In this document: positions 1 through 6,271 of the stretch, in pieces
How the letters are laid out: each line of letters opens with the position of its first letter
How positions within the stretch are numbered: position 1 is the first letter of the stretch
Notes under the pieces: generated by a model
The model's database searches: none
What the model saw: the letters and a program-made list of their open reading frames with translations, nothing else
What the model was told of the DNA's origin: nothing
Position numbers and translations under genes: made by a program
DNA from: RI-153 sp963721725
GTDB taxonomy: Bacteria; Chloroflexota; Anaerolineae; Caldilineales; Caldilineaceae
Reading direction: 5' to 3'
Length of the DNA: 15,394 nt
Assembly (NCBI GenBank): GCA_963721725.1
Contig: CAVRLX010000021.1
Span: 1 to 15,394, forward strand

Positions 1-107
1 GATTATCAGCAACCACCAATTCTGGCGAATTGATCAACTCGCTTGAGCGCCAGCCGATAGTCGCTGCCCAAGCATGGCCGTAGAAAAAAGAGTATTCAAA
101 ATCAAAA
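1..107. other. No recognisable gene; possible 3' tail of an upstream gene
   Basis: I see no identifiable gene here. One forward frame is open from the window edge to a TAG at 81-83, about 26 codons ending in AQAWP. It could be the end of a truncated upstream gene, but nothing in it points to a family, and a second forward frame closes at 46. After the TAG the sequence becomes AT-rich and runs into the palindrome at 108. Confidence 0.3.
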
Positions 108-136
108 TGTAGGTCGGACTGTCAGTCCGACCTACA
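108..136. repeat. 29-nt perfect palindrome (REP/MITE-like hairpin)
   Basis: Bases 108-120 (TGTAGGTCGGACT) are the exact reverse complement of 124-136 (AGTCCGACCTACA), with GTC between them. Position 121 can formally pair with 123, so the whole unit is symmetric about base 122. It lies in AT-rich non-coding DNA upstream of the cupin promoter. No T-run follows on the plus strand, so it is not a typical intrinsic terminator. A short interspersed palindromic repeat is the simplest reading. Confidence 0.75.
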
Positions 137-190
137 ACGGCTATTTCCCCATCAGCCGGGAAAGTGTGGAATTTTTTGTGGAAAAATCCC

Positions 191-219
191 TTGCATCAGA
201 TCGGAGGAATCGCTAGACT
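191..219 (+). promoter_or_regulatory. Putative sigma70-type promoter of the cupin gene
   Basis: TTGCAT at 191-196 and TAGACT at 214-219 are separated by 17 nt, the preferred spacing. The start codon is at 288, giving a leader of about 60 nt. The assignment rests only on hexamer similarity and spacing. Confidence 0.4.
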
Positions 220-287
220 TTTCACTGCCGTGCCATTCGCAAAATTGCTCGTTCACCCACCTGCATTATCACAGAGAGGAAATCCCT

Positions 288-803
288 ATGCCTACCCCAG
301 TGTACATTGCACCCGGCGCAACACCCATCATCCCGCTTTTTCCAGGAATTACGGTTGAGATCAAACTGAAGCACACACAGACTGCCGATCTGTTTACCAG
401 TATAGAAGTCGATGTCGCACCCAAAACCATGGGACCCGCACCCCATCTCCATCACGTACTGGATGAAATTATGTATGTGGTGGAAGGGGAAGCGTCGGTT
501 CTCGTCGGCGACGAAGTGACGATAATTCCCGCGGGCGGCTGGCATCTGCGCCCCCACGGCATTGTCCACACCTTTTGGAATGCATCGGACACCCCCCTGC
601 GCTTTATTGACATCTACCCAAACCAGAATTTCGAGGACTTCTTCCCCGAACTAACAGAACTGGTAGGCGGGCTGATGAGTAGAGGCGTCTCACCCGCATC
701 CGACGACTTTCTCCAGCCCATGCGGGCGCTGGACGAGAAGTGGGGGATGATTGCCTATTACGAGCAGCGCCAGCCGTTGGTGGAGAAGTATGGACTGCGC
801 TAG
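288..803 (+). CDS. Cupin-domain protein
   Basis: A small single-domain cupin of 171 aa. Both cupin motifs are visible. In motif 1, His53, His55 and Glu60 lie in the PAPHLHHVLDE stretch, with Gly67 following. Motif 2 is RPHGIVHTFWN at about residues 88-98, with His94 and Asn98. These four ligands normally hold one metal ion in the beta-barrel, so a metal-dependent small-molecule enzyme or sensor is likely, but the substrate cannot be read from sequence. The carboxy-terminal 60 residues are helical and acidic and fall outside the core barrel. ATG 288 is preceded by AGAGAGGA (273-280) at 7 nt spacing, a strong site. It is the only gene of the first 3.7 kb that looks wholly intact. No signal peptide or membrane segment is seen, so it is probably cytoplasmic. 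Confidence 0.88.
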   Translation: MPTPVYIAPGATPIIPLFPGITVEIKLKHTQTADLFTSIEVDVAPKTMGPAPHLHHVLDEIMYVVEGEASVLVGDEVTIIPAGGWHLRPHGIVHTFWNASDTPLRFIDIYPNQNFEDFFPELTELVGGLMSRGVSPASDDFLQPMRALDEKWGMIAYYEQRQPLVEKYGLR

Positions 804-813
804 ATTGCTCTGA

Positions 814-873
814 TTTCGGGAATCGGCCACAAAAGCTCTCGAATGTCCCTGTGCGTTTGGCCGATTCCCGGAA
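814..873. repeat. Long-stem inverted repeat between cupin and methyltransferase remnant
   Basis: CGGGAATCGGCCA (817-829) pairs perfectly with TGGCCGATTCCCG (858-870). With a T-G wobble the stem extends to 814/873, giving about 16 bp around a 28-nt loop. It begins 11 nt after the cupin TAG. No T-run follows, so classical intrinsic termination is doubtful. It may stabilise the cupin mRNA end or be a mobile-repeat footprint. Confidence 0.65.
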
Positions 874-904
874 GGCTGGCAGCGAAACCACTAAGCGTAA
901 GATC

Positions 905-920
905 AGGAGAATCCAATGAC
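905..920 (+). promoter_or_regulatory. Ribosome binding site/start module, copy 1
   Basis: AGGAGAATCCAATGAC holds a Shine-Dalgarno sequence and an ATG at 916 with good spacing. The same 16 bases recur at 3310-3325. Here the ATG is out of frame with the methyltransferase domain that follows, and its own frame closes after about 39 codons. It therefore looks like the original start of the methyltransferase gene, left behind after a deletion. Confidence 0.5.
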
Positions 921-1434
921 TTCTCTCCCTTCAGCACTGTTGTGGATGTGGGAGGCGGCTATGGTACACTGCTGGCAGCTATCCTGCGCGACAACCCTAC
1001 TACACGGGGCATTCTTTTTGATGTACCCCACGTAATTAAGGCTGCTGAAGGTTTTTTGAACACAACAGGCGTGGGCGAACGCTGCGCACGCATCGTCGGT
1101 GACTTCTTTGACGCACTCCCTGGCGGGGGCGATGCTTATGTACTCTCGCAGATCCTGCACGATTGGGAAGACGAGGGAGTGCCTCACGGTTCTGGGCCAC
1201 TGCCGTGGGGTGATACCGGAAAATGGCAAGCTGCTGATGGTCGAACTCGTCATCCCGCCGGGCAACGAGCCATCCTTCGGCAAGTGGCTGGACCTGCATA
1301 TGCTGGCGATCCGCGGTGGCCGCGAGCGTACAGAAGCGGAGTATGGCGCGCTCTTCCGTGCAGCGGGTTTTGAATTGACGCGTGTGATTCCCACAGCTGC
1401 GGGGCCGAGTGTTGTGGAGGCGGTGCCGGTGTAG
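916..1434 (+). pseudogene. Truncated, frameshifted SAM-dependent O-methyltransferase (COMT-like)
   Basis: Remnant of a caffeic acid/hydroxyneurosporene-type O-methyltransferase, which transfers a methyl group from S-adenosylmethionine to a hydroxyl. The SAM-binding motif VVDVGGGYG (about 945-971) and the catalytic-His segment SQILHDWEDE (about 1147-1176) are read in one frame. The reading then passes to another frame near 1173-1177, where ECLTVLGHC, GKLLMVE and EYGALFRAAGF complete the domain to a TAG at 1432-1434. Family members have about 330-350 residues. The amino-terminal dimerisation/winged-helix half, about 160 residues, is missing. The remaining domain begins at DFSPF, directly at the ATGAC of the start module, which suggests an internal deletion. 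No single frame gives a functional enzyme. The break could be real decay or a base-calling error, but the missing half cannot be explained by a single-base error. Confidence 0.8.
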
Positions 1435-1467
1435 GAACGATTTGAATCCAAGACCAAGGAAAAAACG

Positions 1468-1866
1468 ATGACAAGCACAGATCCAACTCTCAGCGATAGC
1501 GCCGAGGGCCATTACGCCGTGACCGAAGCCAACCTGTTGCAGGCGACGGAACGCAAGCGTCTGCGCGCGTTGGTGGCAGCCGACATCGAAACAGCCGATC
1601 TGCTTCACGCCAACGACTTTCAACTCATCAATCCCGGTGGGGGTGCGCTCTCCAAAGAGGAATATCTTGGCGAGATCGCATCCGGCAATATCCATTATCA
1701 CCTGTGGGAGCCGGGGTCGATTGCCGTGCGCGTGCAGGGCCAGATGGCAATCTTGCGCTACCAGTCGCAGATCGAAATCAGTGTTGATGGTCAAACGGCA
1801 CCTCTGCGCCGCTACTGGCCTACGGATTCCTATGAAAAGACCGATGGTCGCTGGCAGATCGTCTGA
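1468..1866 (+). CDS. SnoaL-like/DUF4440 (NTF2-fold) protein, probably prematurely stopped
   Basis: A protein of 132 aa with the NTF2-like fold used by SnoaL-type cyclases, isomerases and many DUF4440 proteins. Typical features are an amino-terminal helix with ERKRLRALVAAD, LHANDFQLINPGG, SKEEYLGEIASG, MAILRYQSQIEI and a final strand ending DGRWQIV. Family members usually run on for several residues. Here the TGA at 1864-1866 is followed in frame by codons for SQATEIRR and then TGA at 1891-1893. This would give a normal ending if the first TGA were TGG. One base change or read error has therefore probably removed about 9 residues, and the protein may still fold. ATG 1468 has AAGGA at 1456-1460. 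It lies 33 nt after the methyltransferase remnant and 46 nt before the sulfotransferase, probably one former operon. The function is unassigned. Confidence 0.75.
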   Translation: MTSTDPTLSDSAEGHYAVTEANLLQATERKRLRALVAADIETADLLHANDFQLINPGGGALSKEEYLGEIASGNIHYHLWEPGSIAVRVQGQMAILRYQSQIEISVDGQTAPLRRYWPTDSYEKTDGRWQIV

Positions 1867-1912
1867 TCGCAAGCGACTGAAATTAGACGATGAGAATTCC
1901 GGAGGAACCTCG

Positions 1913-2858
1913 ATGGCTACACAACTACCCCAAGTGACCCGCACCTATCAGAATTACGTCCTGGACAGCACCCGCTGGCAGCACTACCAGCCGCGGGCAG
2001 ACGATATTGTCATCAGCACCCCACCCAAATCGGGCACAACGTGGACGCAGGAGATCGTGCGCCAGTTGGTCTTTTGCGGACAGTCGGATGCACCCGAACG
2101 GGACAGCCTTGCTCTCCGTCAGGTTTCACCCTGGCTGGACCATCGTCGGTTCCCGCTGGACGAAACTTTGAACAGGCTGGAAGCACAACAGCACCGACGC
2201 TTTATCAAGACCCATCTTCCGTTAGATGGCTTGCCCTTCTTGCCACAGGTCAAATATATCGTAGTCGGACGTGATGCCCGGGATACAGCCATGTCCATGT
2301 GGAATCATTACACCGAATTCGTCGCTGCTGCAATTTGAGACTTCCCGTAATTTGCCCGAAGGATTTGGCGAACCTATGCCGCCCCCGCCAGCGGACATTC
2401 ACGCCTTTTGGCATAACTGGATCACCCGTGGCAGCTTTGCCTGGACGAGTGAGGGATATCCATTTCAGGGCGTCATGCACCACATTCAAAGCTGGTGGAA
2501 TTATCGCCATCTGCCCAATATCCTCTTTGTTCACTACAGCGATCTTAAAAGCGATCTGAGCGGCGAGATTCGACGCATTGCCGATTACCTGACGATTTCA
2601 CTGGCGGATGAATTGCTGCCGTCAATCACACAGGCGGTCAGTCTGGAGGCCATGCGCGAGCGGGAAGAACGGCTGGACCCGGGAATGAAGAATATCTGGA
2701 AAGAGGGCGCTAAGTCCTTCTTCTTCAAAGGCACCAATGGCCGTTGGCGGGATGTGCTCTCGGCGGAGGAAGTGCAGATGTACGAGGAGAAGGCCAGCCA
2801 GGTGTTGACGCCGGAGTGCCGGGCGTGGCTGGAGCAGGGGCGGACGGCTTTCGCGTGA
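1913..2858 (+). pseudogene. Frameshifted PAPS-dependent sulfotransferase
   Basis: A cytosolic-type sulfotransferase that would move sulfate from PAPS to a hydroxyl or amine acceptor. From ATG 1913 (GGAGG at 1901-1905) the first frame encodes the 5'-phosphosulfate loop PKSGTTW (residues 38-44), KTHLPLDGLPF with the presumptive catalytic His101, and the 3'-phosphate motif YIVVGRDARDTAMSMWNHY. It stops at 2336-2338. The rest of the family sequence continues in another frame from about 2325: FETSRNLPEGFGEPMPPPP, IHAFWHNWITRGSFAW, LPNILFVHYSDL, and the PAPS-binding FFFKGTNGRWRDVLS, to TGA 2856-2858. The combined length of about 310 residues is normal, so a single 1-nt gain (or 2-nt loss) in the GCTGCTGC run near 2323-2331 explains the break. 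No slippery heptamer is seen there, so I favour mutation or sequencing error over programmed frameshifting. Confidence 0.88.
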
Positions 2859-2917
2859 TGCGGATAGCGGCCCCCCGCTTTCCACTGATTATCCAGTTAC
2901 ACATTGGGAGAAGACCT

Positions 2918-3215
2918 ATGCCTACAGATTTATATTCCAAACTCAGCCAAATAACAGTAGATGAACTGAAACCAATTCTATCCCAACTGCTCAGCCCAGA
3001 GGCCAGCCCCGTCGATGGTTAGCCGGTCACCGAAATTGGGCAGGGTATGGGTCATCCACCGGGTTGCCGGAAATGCCCATACGCCGACGGGGCCACAGCC
3101 CTGGTCGGCAGTGGTCAAAGTGCTAGGCCCATCCAGAATGCCGGGACAAGGATTTGACGAGGTGGGTGCTCGTCGTGAACTGGAGGTCTACTGTTCTGGT
3201 CTCCTTGCCTCACCC
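2918..3215 (+). pseudogene. 5' remnant of an aminoglycoside-phosphotransferase-like kinase
   Basis: Only the amino-terminal third of a phosphotransferase-family (APH/protein-kinase-fold) gene remains. ATG 2918 follows GGGAG (2906-2910) and encodes MPTDLYSKLSQITVDELKP. A TAG at 3020-3022 interrupts the frame where a Trp would fit. The same frame resumes as PVTEIGQGMGHPPG. Near 3055-3065 the homology moves to another frame, with RVAGNAHTPTGPQPWSAVVK (the Lys of the nucleotide-binding strand), then VLGPSRMPGQGFDEV and RRELEVYCSGLLAS. The catalytic loop and everything after it are missing, and the sequence ends at a hairpin (3219-3250). There are thus three lesions: nonsense, frameshift and 3' truncation. 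The family call rests on the WSAVVKVL...RRELEVYCSGLL pattern and is fairly but not fully secure. Confidence 0.6.
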
Positions 3216-3218
3216 CAA

Positions 3219-3250
3219 TACAGCCGCGCCCTGCAATTGGCGCGGCTGTA
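3219..3250. repeat. 12-bp perfect hairpin at the phosphotransferase break point
   Basis: TACAGCCGCGCC (3219-3230) pairs perfectly with GGCGCGGCTGTA (3239-3250) around the 8-nt loop CTGCAATT. No T-run follows on the plus strand. It stands exactly where phosphotransferase homology stops, so it could be the footprint of the event that removed the gene's 3' part, or a terminator-like stem. Confidence 0.65.
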
Positions 3251-3260
3251 GTATCCAACC

Positions 3261-3300
3261 CGTTCTCATCCGCTTAATCTGCGTCATCCGCGTTCTTATC
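3261..3300. repeat. Interspersed CGGAT-type repeat fragment
   Basis: Read on the minus strand this stretch contains GAACGCGGATGACGCAGATT followed by AAGCGGATGAGAACG. It resembles the core of the repeats at 5501, 11378 and 12571 (AACACGGAT...GCGGAT) but is a diverged or separate subfamily. It fills the gap between the broken kinase and the orphan start module. Confidence 0.45.
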
Positions 3301-3309
3301 TTTTCTCAG

Positions 3310-3353
3310 AGGAGAATCCAATGACAGAAATTTTTATCTCCCTCTGGCTGTGA
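3310..3353 (+). pseudogene. Orphan start module with a 10-codon remnant ORF
   Basis: AGGAGAATCCAATGAC (3310-3325) repeats the 16 bases at 905-920. ATG 3321 opens a 10-codon frame, MTEIFISLWL, which ends in TGA 3351-3353. It lies 3 nt from the end of the oppositely oriented Txe remnant. It looks like the start of a deleted gene, but a leader peptide cannot be excluded. Confidence 0.4.
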
Positions 3354-3356
3354 AGA

Positions 3357-3672
3357 CTACTCGTAATGACTCTATAGGCGCAGCACTTTGACGGTCTGTT
3401 CTACTTCCAACTTGATAGACAAGGCGATGCTGGATGTTGATGCGGCGGGAACAGGCTCCGGCCAGGTCGCCGACCAGTTTCTCATAAGGTGGGGGATTCT
3501 GACAGGGGTTCTGGCGCAGGATTTCCAACAGTTCCTCGGCTTTGATGAGGGAATCGCTATAACCCAGCGCCGCAGCCAGATCGCGCTGGGTCATGCCGGC
3601 GCGTCGGCGCAGGTGTTTTAGCAATGCCCCAAAGAAATGTGTATCAGCGGGAAGCGAGGGTGTCGTGGTCAT
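3357..3672 (-). pseudogene. Chimeric remnant: XRE helix-turn-helix amino terminus joined to a broken Txe/YoeB toxin
   Basis: Two unrelated pieces are joined in frame. Residues 1-43 from ATG 3672 are an XRE-type helix-turn-helix start (FFGALLKHLRRRAGMTQRDL, AALGYSDSLI), as found at the front of large regulators. From about 3543 the text becomes a Txe/YoeB endoribonuclease toxin: KAEELLEILRQNPCQNPPPY, EKLVGDLAGACSRRINIQHR, LVYQV. The toxin then shifts frame at about 3408 and continues EVEQTVKVLRL, TAG (3372-3374, where the family has Trp), SHYE, TAG (3357-3359). The Glu, Arg and final His-Tyr typical of YoeB catalysis are all recognisable, but the final HYE lies beyond the frameshift and nonsense codon. 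The original open frame reads on to 3334 with an unrelated tail. The toxin's own start, its amino-terminal part and any YefM-like antitoxin are missing. GGAGAG precedes the ATG. The fusion protein is very unlikely to be a working toxin. Confidence 0.75.
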
Positions 3673-3803
3673 GTATAACTCTCCAAGAACGCGCCGACCT
3701 AACTCTGTAGCTGATCCAGTTTATCATAAATCTGACCAACCAGCGTGAGGGGTTTTCTGACGGGTACGCAACCTTGTTTGTTCAAAGAATTTCTCTTTGG
3801 CCC

Positions 3804-5471
3804 TCAGAACAGCCCGCCCTGCACCAGCGACTCACCGCTTTCTTCGGGGTCTGGGGTGGGGGGGGCTGTTTCTTCCACAACATCCAGCCCCAACTCCGCT
3901 TCCAGCCACTCAATCTGCACGCTTAACTCGTCGGGCGTGCATTGGGTCACCGGCTTGTGATAGCGCGCAATCAGCAGCCCGTTGACCTTGCGAATGGTCT
4001 CGCCGTTCACCGTCCCATACTGTTTGGCGGCATACTGCCCCACCAGCCCCTGGCGACGGCGGCGCAGTTGTTCGCGGACTTCCTTGTCGGTGATCAGGGC
4101 TGGCTCTTCGTCCTCCAGATCCGCCGAATAGCCGCCGTGATCAAAGCCCAGCCCCGAAATGCCGTCTAATTCCACGCCGTTGTAGACCAGCCGCGGCCCA
4201 TAGCCGCCGCCGCTAAAGACCCCGGAACTTTCCTCTTCTTCCTCGTCCCGCAACTTGATGGCGCGGCTGGATTCCTGCCGTTTGGCGTTGACATATTGAC
4301 GCATGGCGCGGTCATTGAGACCGAAGATCCACGCTGTCTGCTCACTGCGCGGACGTTCCGGCACAATGCGACCGGCGCGCATGGTGAACTGATCCAGCCA
4401 GTTATATTCGCGCACGCCGTTGAGCACGGCAGCCACGGCAATCGGCTTATAATCGTAGCCCACGTGCGCCATGCCCACCGTCACCAGCATATCCCAGCCG
4501 CCGCGCTTAAAGAGGCGCAAATTCTCGTGGGCGTTGCTGTCGTCGGAGACGGCAAGCAGGCAGCGCGCCCCCACCCCCTGTAAATAGTCGGCCACTTGGC
4601 GGGCATGTTCCTGGGTGGCACATCCGGCAATGCCACAATAGCGCGGCCACATCTCCTGAAGTGCTTTCACTTTCTCAAAGGCATGGCGCGCCGCCACTTG
4701 CCAGAACTGTGGATCCGTGGCAACTTTGGTCAACTGTTGCGACGTGTGGCGCAGGTCCACGGCCTCGTGCGAATAATAGGTGCCGCCATCGCGCTGCCGC
4801 CGCCGGGTTTGATAGAGCGTGCCGTCAAAGAGCGTGGCATCCAACGGGCGCAGAAAGCCCTGGGCCACGCCGTCGCTATAGGTAATCTTGACGTCGGCGC
4901 GGATGTTGCCGCCGTCGTCATAGTCGGCAAAGACAATCGGGTTTTCGTCGGCGCGATAGGGCGTGCCCGTCATCACGATTTTGATGGCGGCGTACTTTTC
5001 CATGTTGGCGAGAATTTTGGCGGCCTCGGTGGTTTCGCCGCTGCCGTACAACTTTTCGCCCAAATAGTGGGCCTCGTCGCACACAATCGCCAGCCGCCCC
5101 GCCCGCCGCCGCGCAAAGCGCCGATGTACCGTGGGATCGGCACAGAGCGATTGATAGCTGGTGACATAGCCAAAGCCGCGCAGGCTGTCGATGCTGGCGT
5201 TTTCGCGGTGGACGACACTCCCCATGGCTTCGGGCTGAAAGTGTTTGCGCACCTCTTTCCAGTCCAGTTCAAACTGCGAACAGAGGCCCAGACGCGGCGT
5301 CAGCACCACGGCGGCGTCAATGCGCCCGATTTTGCGCAGCGCATCTAGCACGGCCAGCGCCAGAATCGTCTTGCCACCGCCGGGGGGAATCACGGCTGTC
5401 AGCGTGCCGCCAGAGGGTTTGGAAAGGGCCGCGGCAATGGCCTGTTGTTGGTGTTCACGGAGGATAAACAT
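3804..5471 (-). CDS. SF2 DEAD/DEAH-type helicase (UvsW/type III Res-like)
   Basis: A superfamily 2 ATP-dependent helicase or translocase of 555 aa. Motifs appear in order: a Q-like REHQQQAI start (residues 5-12), Walker A PPGGGKT (29-35), motif Ia VLTPRLGL, motif Ib/Ic VTSYQSL, DEAH box CDEAHY (131-136), motif III MTGTPYR (167-173), and in the second RecA domain TVGMAHVGYD with motif VI QFTMRAGR (361-368). The tail is acidic (DEEEEESSG, about 405) and ends in a low-complexity Pro/Glu-rich segment. The layout fits the stand-alone helicases of phages and plasmids and the helicase half of restriction systems. No methyltransferase or nuclease gene lies beside it, so I do not call it restriction. 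ATG 5471 has only a weak Shine-Dalgarno match (TATCCT). The gene is divergent from the membrane methyltransferase, with 214 nt of repeat-containing DNA between. Confidence 0.85.
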   Translation of the reverse strand: MFILREHQQQAIAAALSKPSGGTLTAVIPPGGGKTILALAVLDALRKIGRIDAAVVLTPRLGLCSQFELDWKEVRKHFQPEAMGSVVHRENASIDSLRGFGYVTSYQSLCADPTVHRRFARRRAGRLAIVCDEAHYLGEKLYGSGETTEAAKILANMEKYAAIKIVMTGTPYRADENPIVFADYDDGGNIRADVKITYSDGVAQGFLRPLDATLFDGTLYQTRRRQRDGGTYYSHEAVDLRHTSQQLTKVATDPQFWQVAARHAFEKVKALQEMWPRYCGIAGCATQEHARQVADYLQGVGARCLLAVSDDSNAHENLRLFKRGGWDMLVTVGMAHVGYDYKPIAVAAVLNGVREYNWLDQFTMRAGRIVPERPRSEQTAWIFGLNDRAMRQYVNAKRQESSRAIKLRDEEEEESSGVFSGGGYGPRLVYNGVELDGISGLGFDHGGYSADLEDEEPALITDKEVREQLRRRRQGLVGQYAAKQYGTVNGETIRKVNGLLIARYHKPVTQCTPDELSVQIEWLEAELGLDVVEETAPPTPDPEESGESLVQGGLF

Positions 5472-5500
5472 AGGATAATCACGTTTCTAACGGGAGATCT

Positions 5501-5609
5501 CAGAATAGAACACGGATGGAGCGGATCGGGCGGATCGCACAGCGCCCGTACCCGGCAACACGAAATTAAGAATTTAACGCAAAGTCGCCAAGATGCAAAG
5601 ACGCAAAGG
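5501..5609. repeat. Interspersed repeat, copy A (degenerate)
   Basis: It begins with AGAATAGAACACGGATGGAG (5502-5521), the core shared with copies at 11379 and 12572. It ends with TTAACGCAAAG and two further GCAAAG units (5574-5608), the arm motif of the same family. The opposite arm is missing, so this copy cannot form the long hairpin. It occupies most of the divergent helicase/ICMT intergenic region. Confidence 0.6.
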
Positions 5610-5621
5610 GCTTTTGATCGC

Positions 5622-5650
5622 TTCGATTCCTTCTCCTTTGGTGATATGAT
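5622..5650 (+). promoter_or_regulatory. Putative promoter for the ICMT-like gene
   Basis: TTCGAT (5622-5627) and TATGAT (5645-5650) are separated by 17 nt, 35 nt before ATG 5686. The -10 element is good and the -35 weak. It directly follows the CGCAAAG arm of repeat copy A. Confidence 0.4.
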
Positions 5651-5685
5651 GGGCGCAACGTTTATAAACCACAAGGGGCGAGGGC

Positions 5686-6210
5686 ATGATCTCAACTGCA
5701 TTGCTGATCTTCTTTGGGCTGGCGGTGCTCTTCCGGCTCTACAGTCTGGTGCGCTCCCGGCGCAACGAACGCCGCTTGAAAGCCGACGGTGCCGTGGAAT
5801 ATGGCGCGGCCAACAGCACACGGCTGGCGATTCTGCACATTGCCTTTTACGTGGCGGCGCTGATCGAAGGCTGGTGGCGGCAAGCCCAGGTAGACGCCCT
5901 CAGCGTGGCTGGCATGGTGCTCTATCTGCTCTCGGCGCTGGCGCTGCTCTGGGTCTGGCGGGAGTTGGGCAACGTGTGGACCGTGCGCGTCTATCTCGCC
6001 CGCAACCACACGCTGAACCAAAACTGGCTTTTCCGCGCCGTGCGCCACCCCAACTACTTTTTGAACATACTCCCCGAACTGATTGGGCTGGCCCTGGCTC
6101 TGCACGCCTTTGGGACGCTGCTCGTTGGCCTGCCGCTCTACGCCATCCTCTTGGGCATCCGCATTCGCCAAGAAGAAGCGGCCATGCGCGGGCGCTTTGC
6201 AGGGTATTAG
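5686..6210 (+). CDS. Isoprenylcysteine carboxyl methyltransferase-family membrane protein
   Basis: An integral membrane protein of 174 aa of the ICMT/PEMT-like family. Hydrophobic segments lie at about residues 2-20, 48-63, 73-92 and 128-160. The signature is the carboxy-terminal RAVRHPNYFLNILPELIG (VRHPNYF at 119-125) followed by RIRQEEAAM with Glu163-Glu164, the SAM-binding region of ICMT enzymes. The bacterial substrate is unknown because prenylated CaaX proteins are generally absent; isoprenoid or lipid methylation is conceivable. AGGGGCGAGGG lies just before ATG 5686. The toxin-antitoxin pair starts 61 nt downstream in the same direction. Confidence 0.82.
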   Translation: MISTALLIFFGLAVLFRLYSLVRSRRNERRLKADGAVEYGAANSTRLAILHIAFYVAALIEGWWRQAQVDALSVAGMVLYLLSALALLWVWRELGNVWTVRVYLARNHTLNQNWLFRAVRHPNYFLNILPELIGLALALHAFGTLLVGLPLYAILLGIRIRQEEAAMRGRFAGY

Positions 6211-6271
6211 GGATTGGTGATTGAGGTTCTCGGTTCCACGAACAGTTGAAGCATGTTGATGGAGGTGAACT

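Noticed and set aside
916..1035. A genuine short protein from ATG 916
   Set aside because: The frame closes after about 39 codons and its residues are an out-of-frame reading of the methyltransferase domain.
1864..1866. TGA read as tryptophan (alternative genetic code)
   Set aside because: tsaC, the ABC exporter and the sulfotransferase end in TGA with normal family lengths, and Trp positions elsewhere use TGG.
2318..2340. Programmed ribosomal frameshift in the sulfotransferase
   Set aside because: No slippery heptamer or downstream stimulatory structure is evident, and this enzyme family is not known to use one.
4596..5348. 250-codon plus-strand open frame opposite the helicase
   Set aside because: A shadow of the helicase gene; the helicase motifs on the minus strand are complete and in order.
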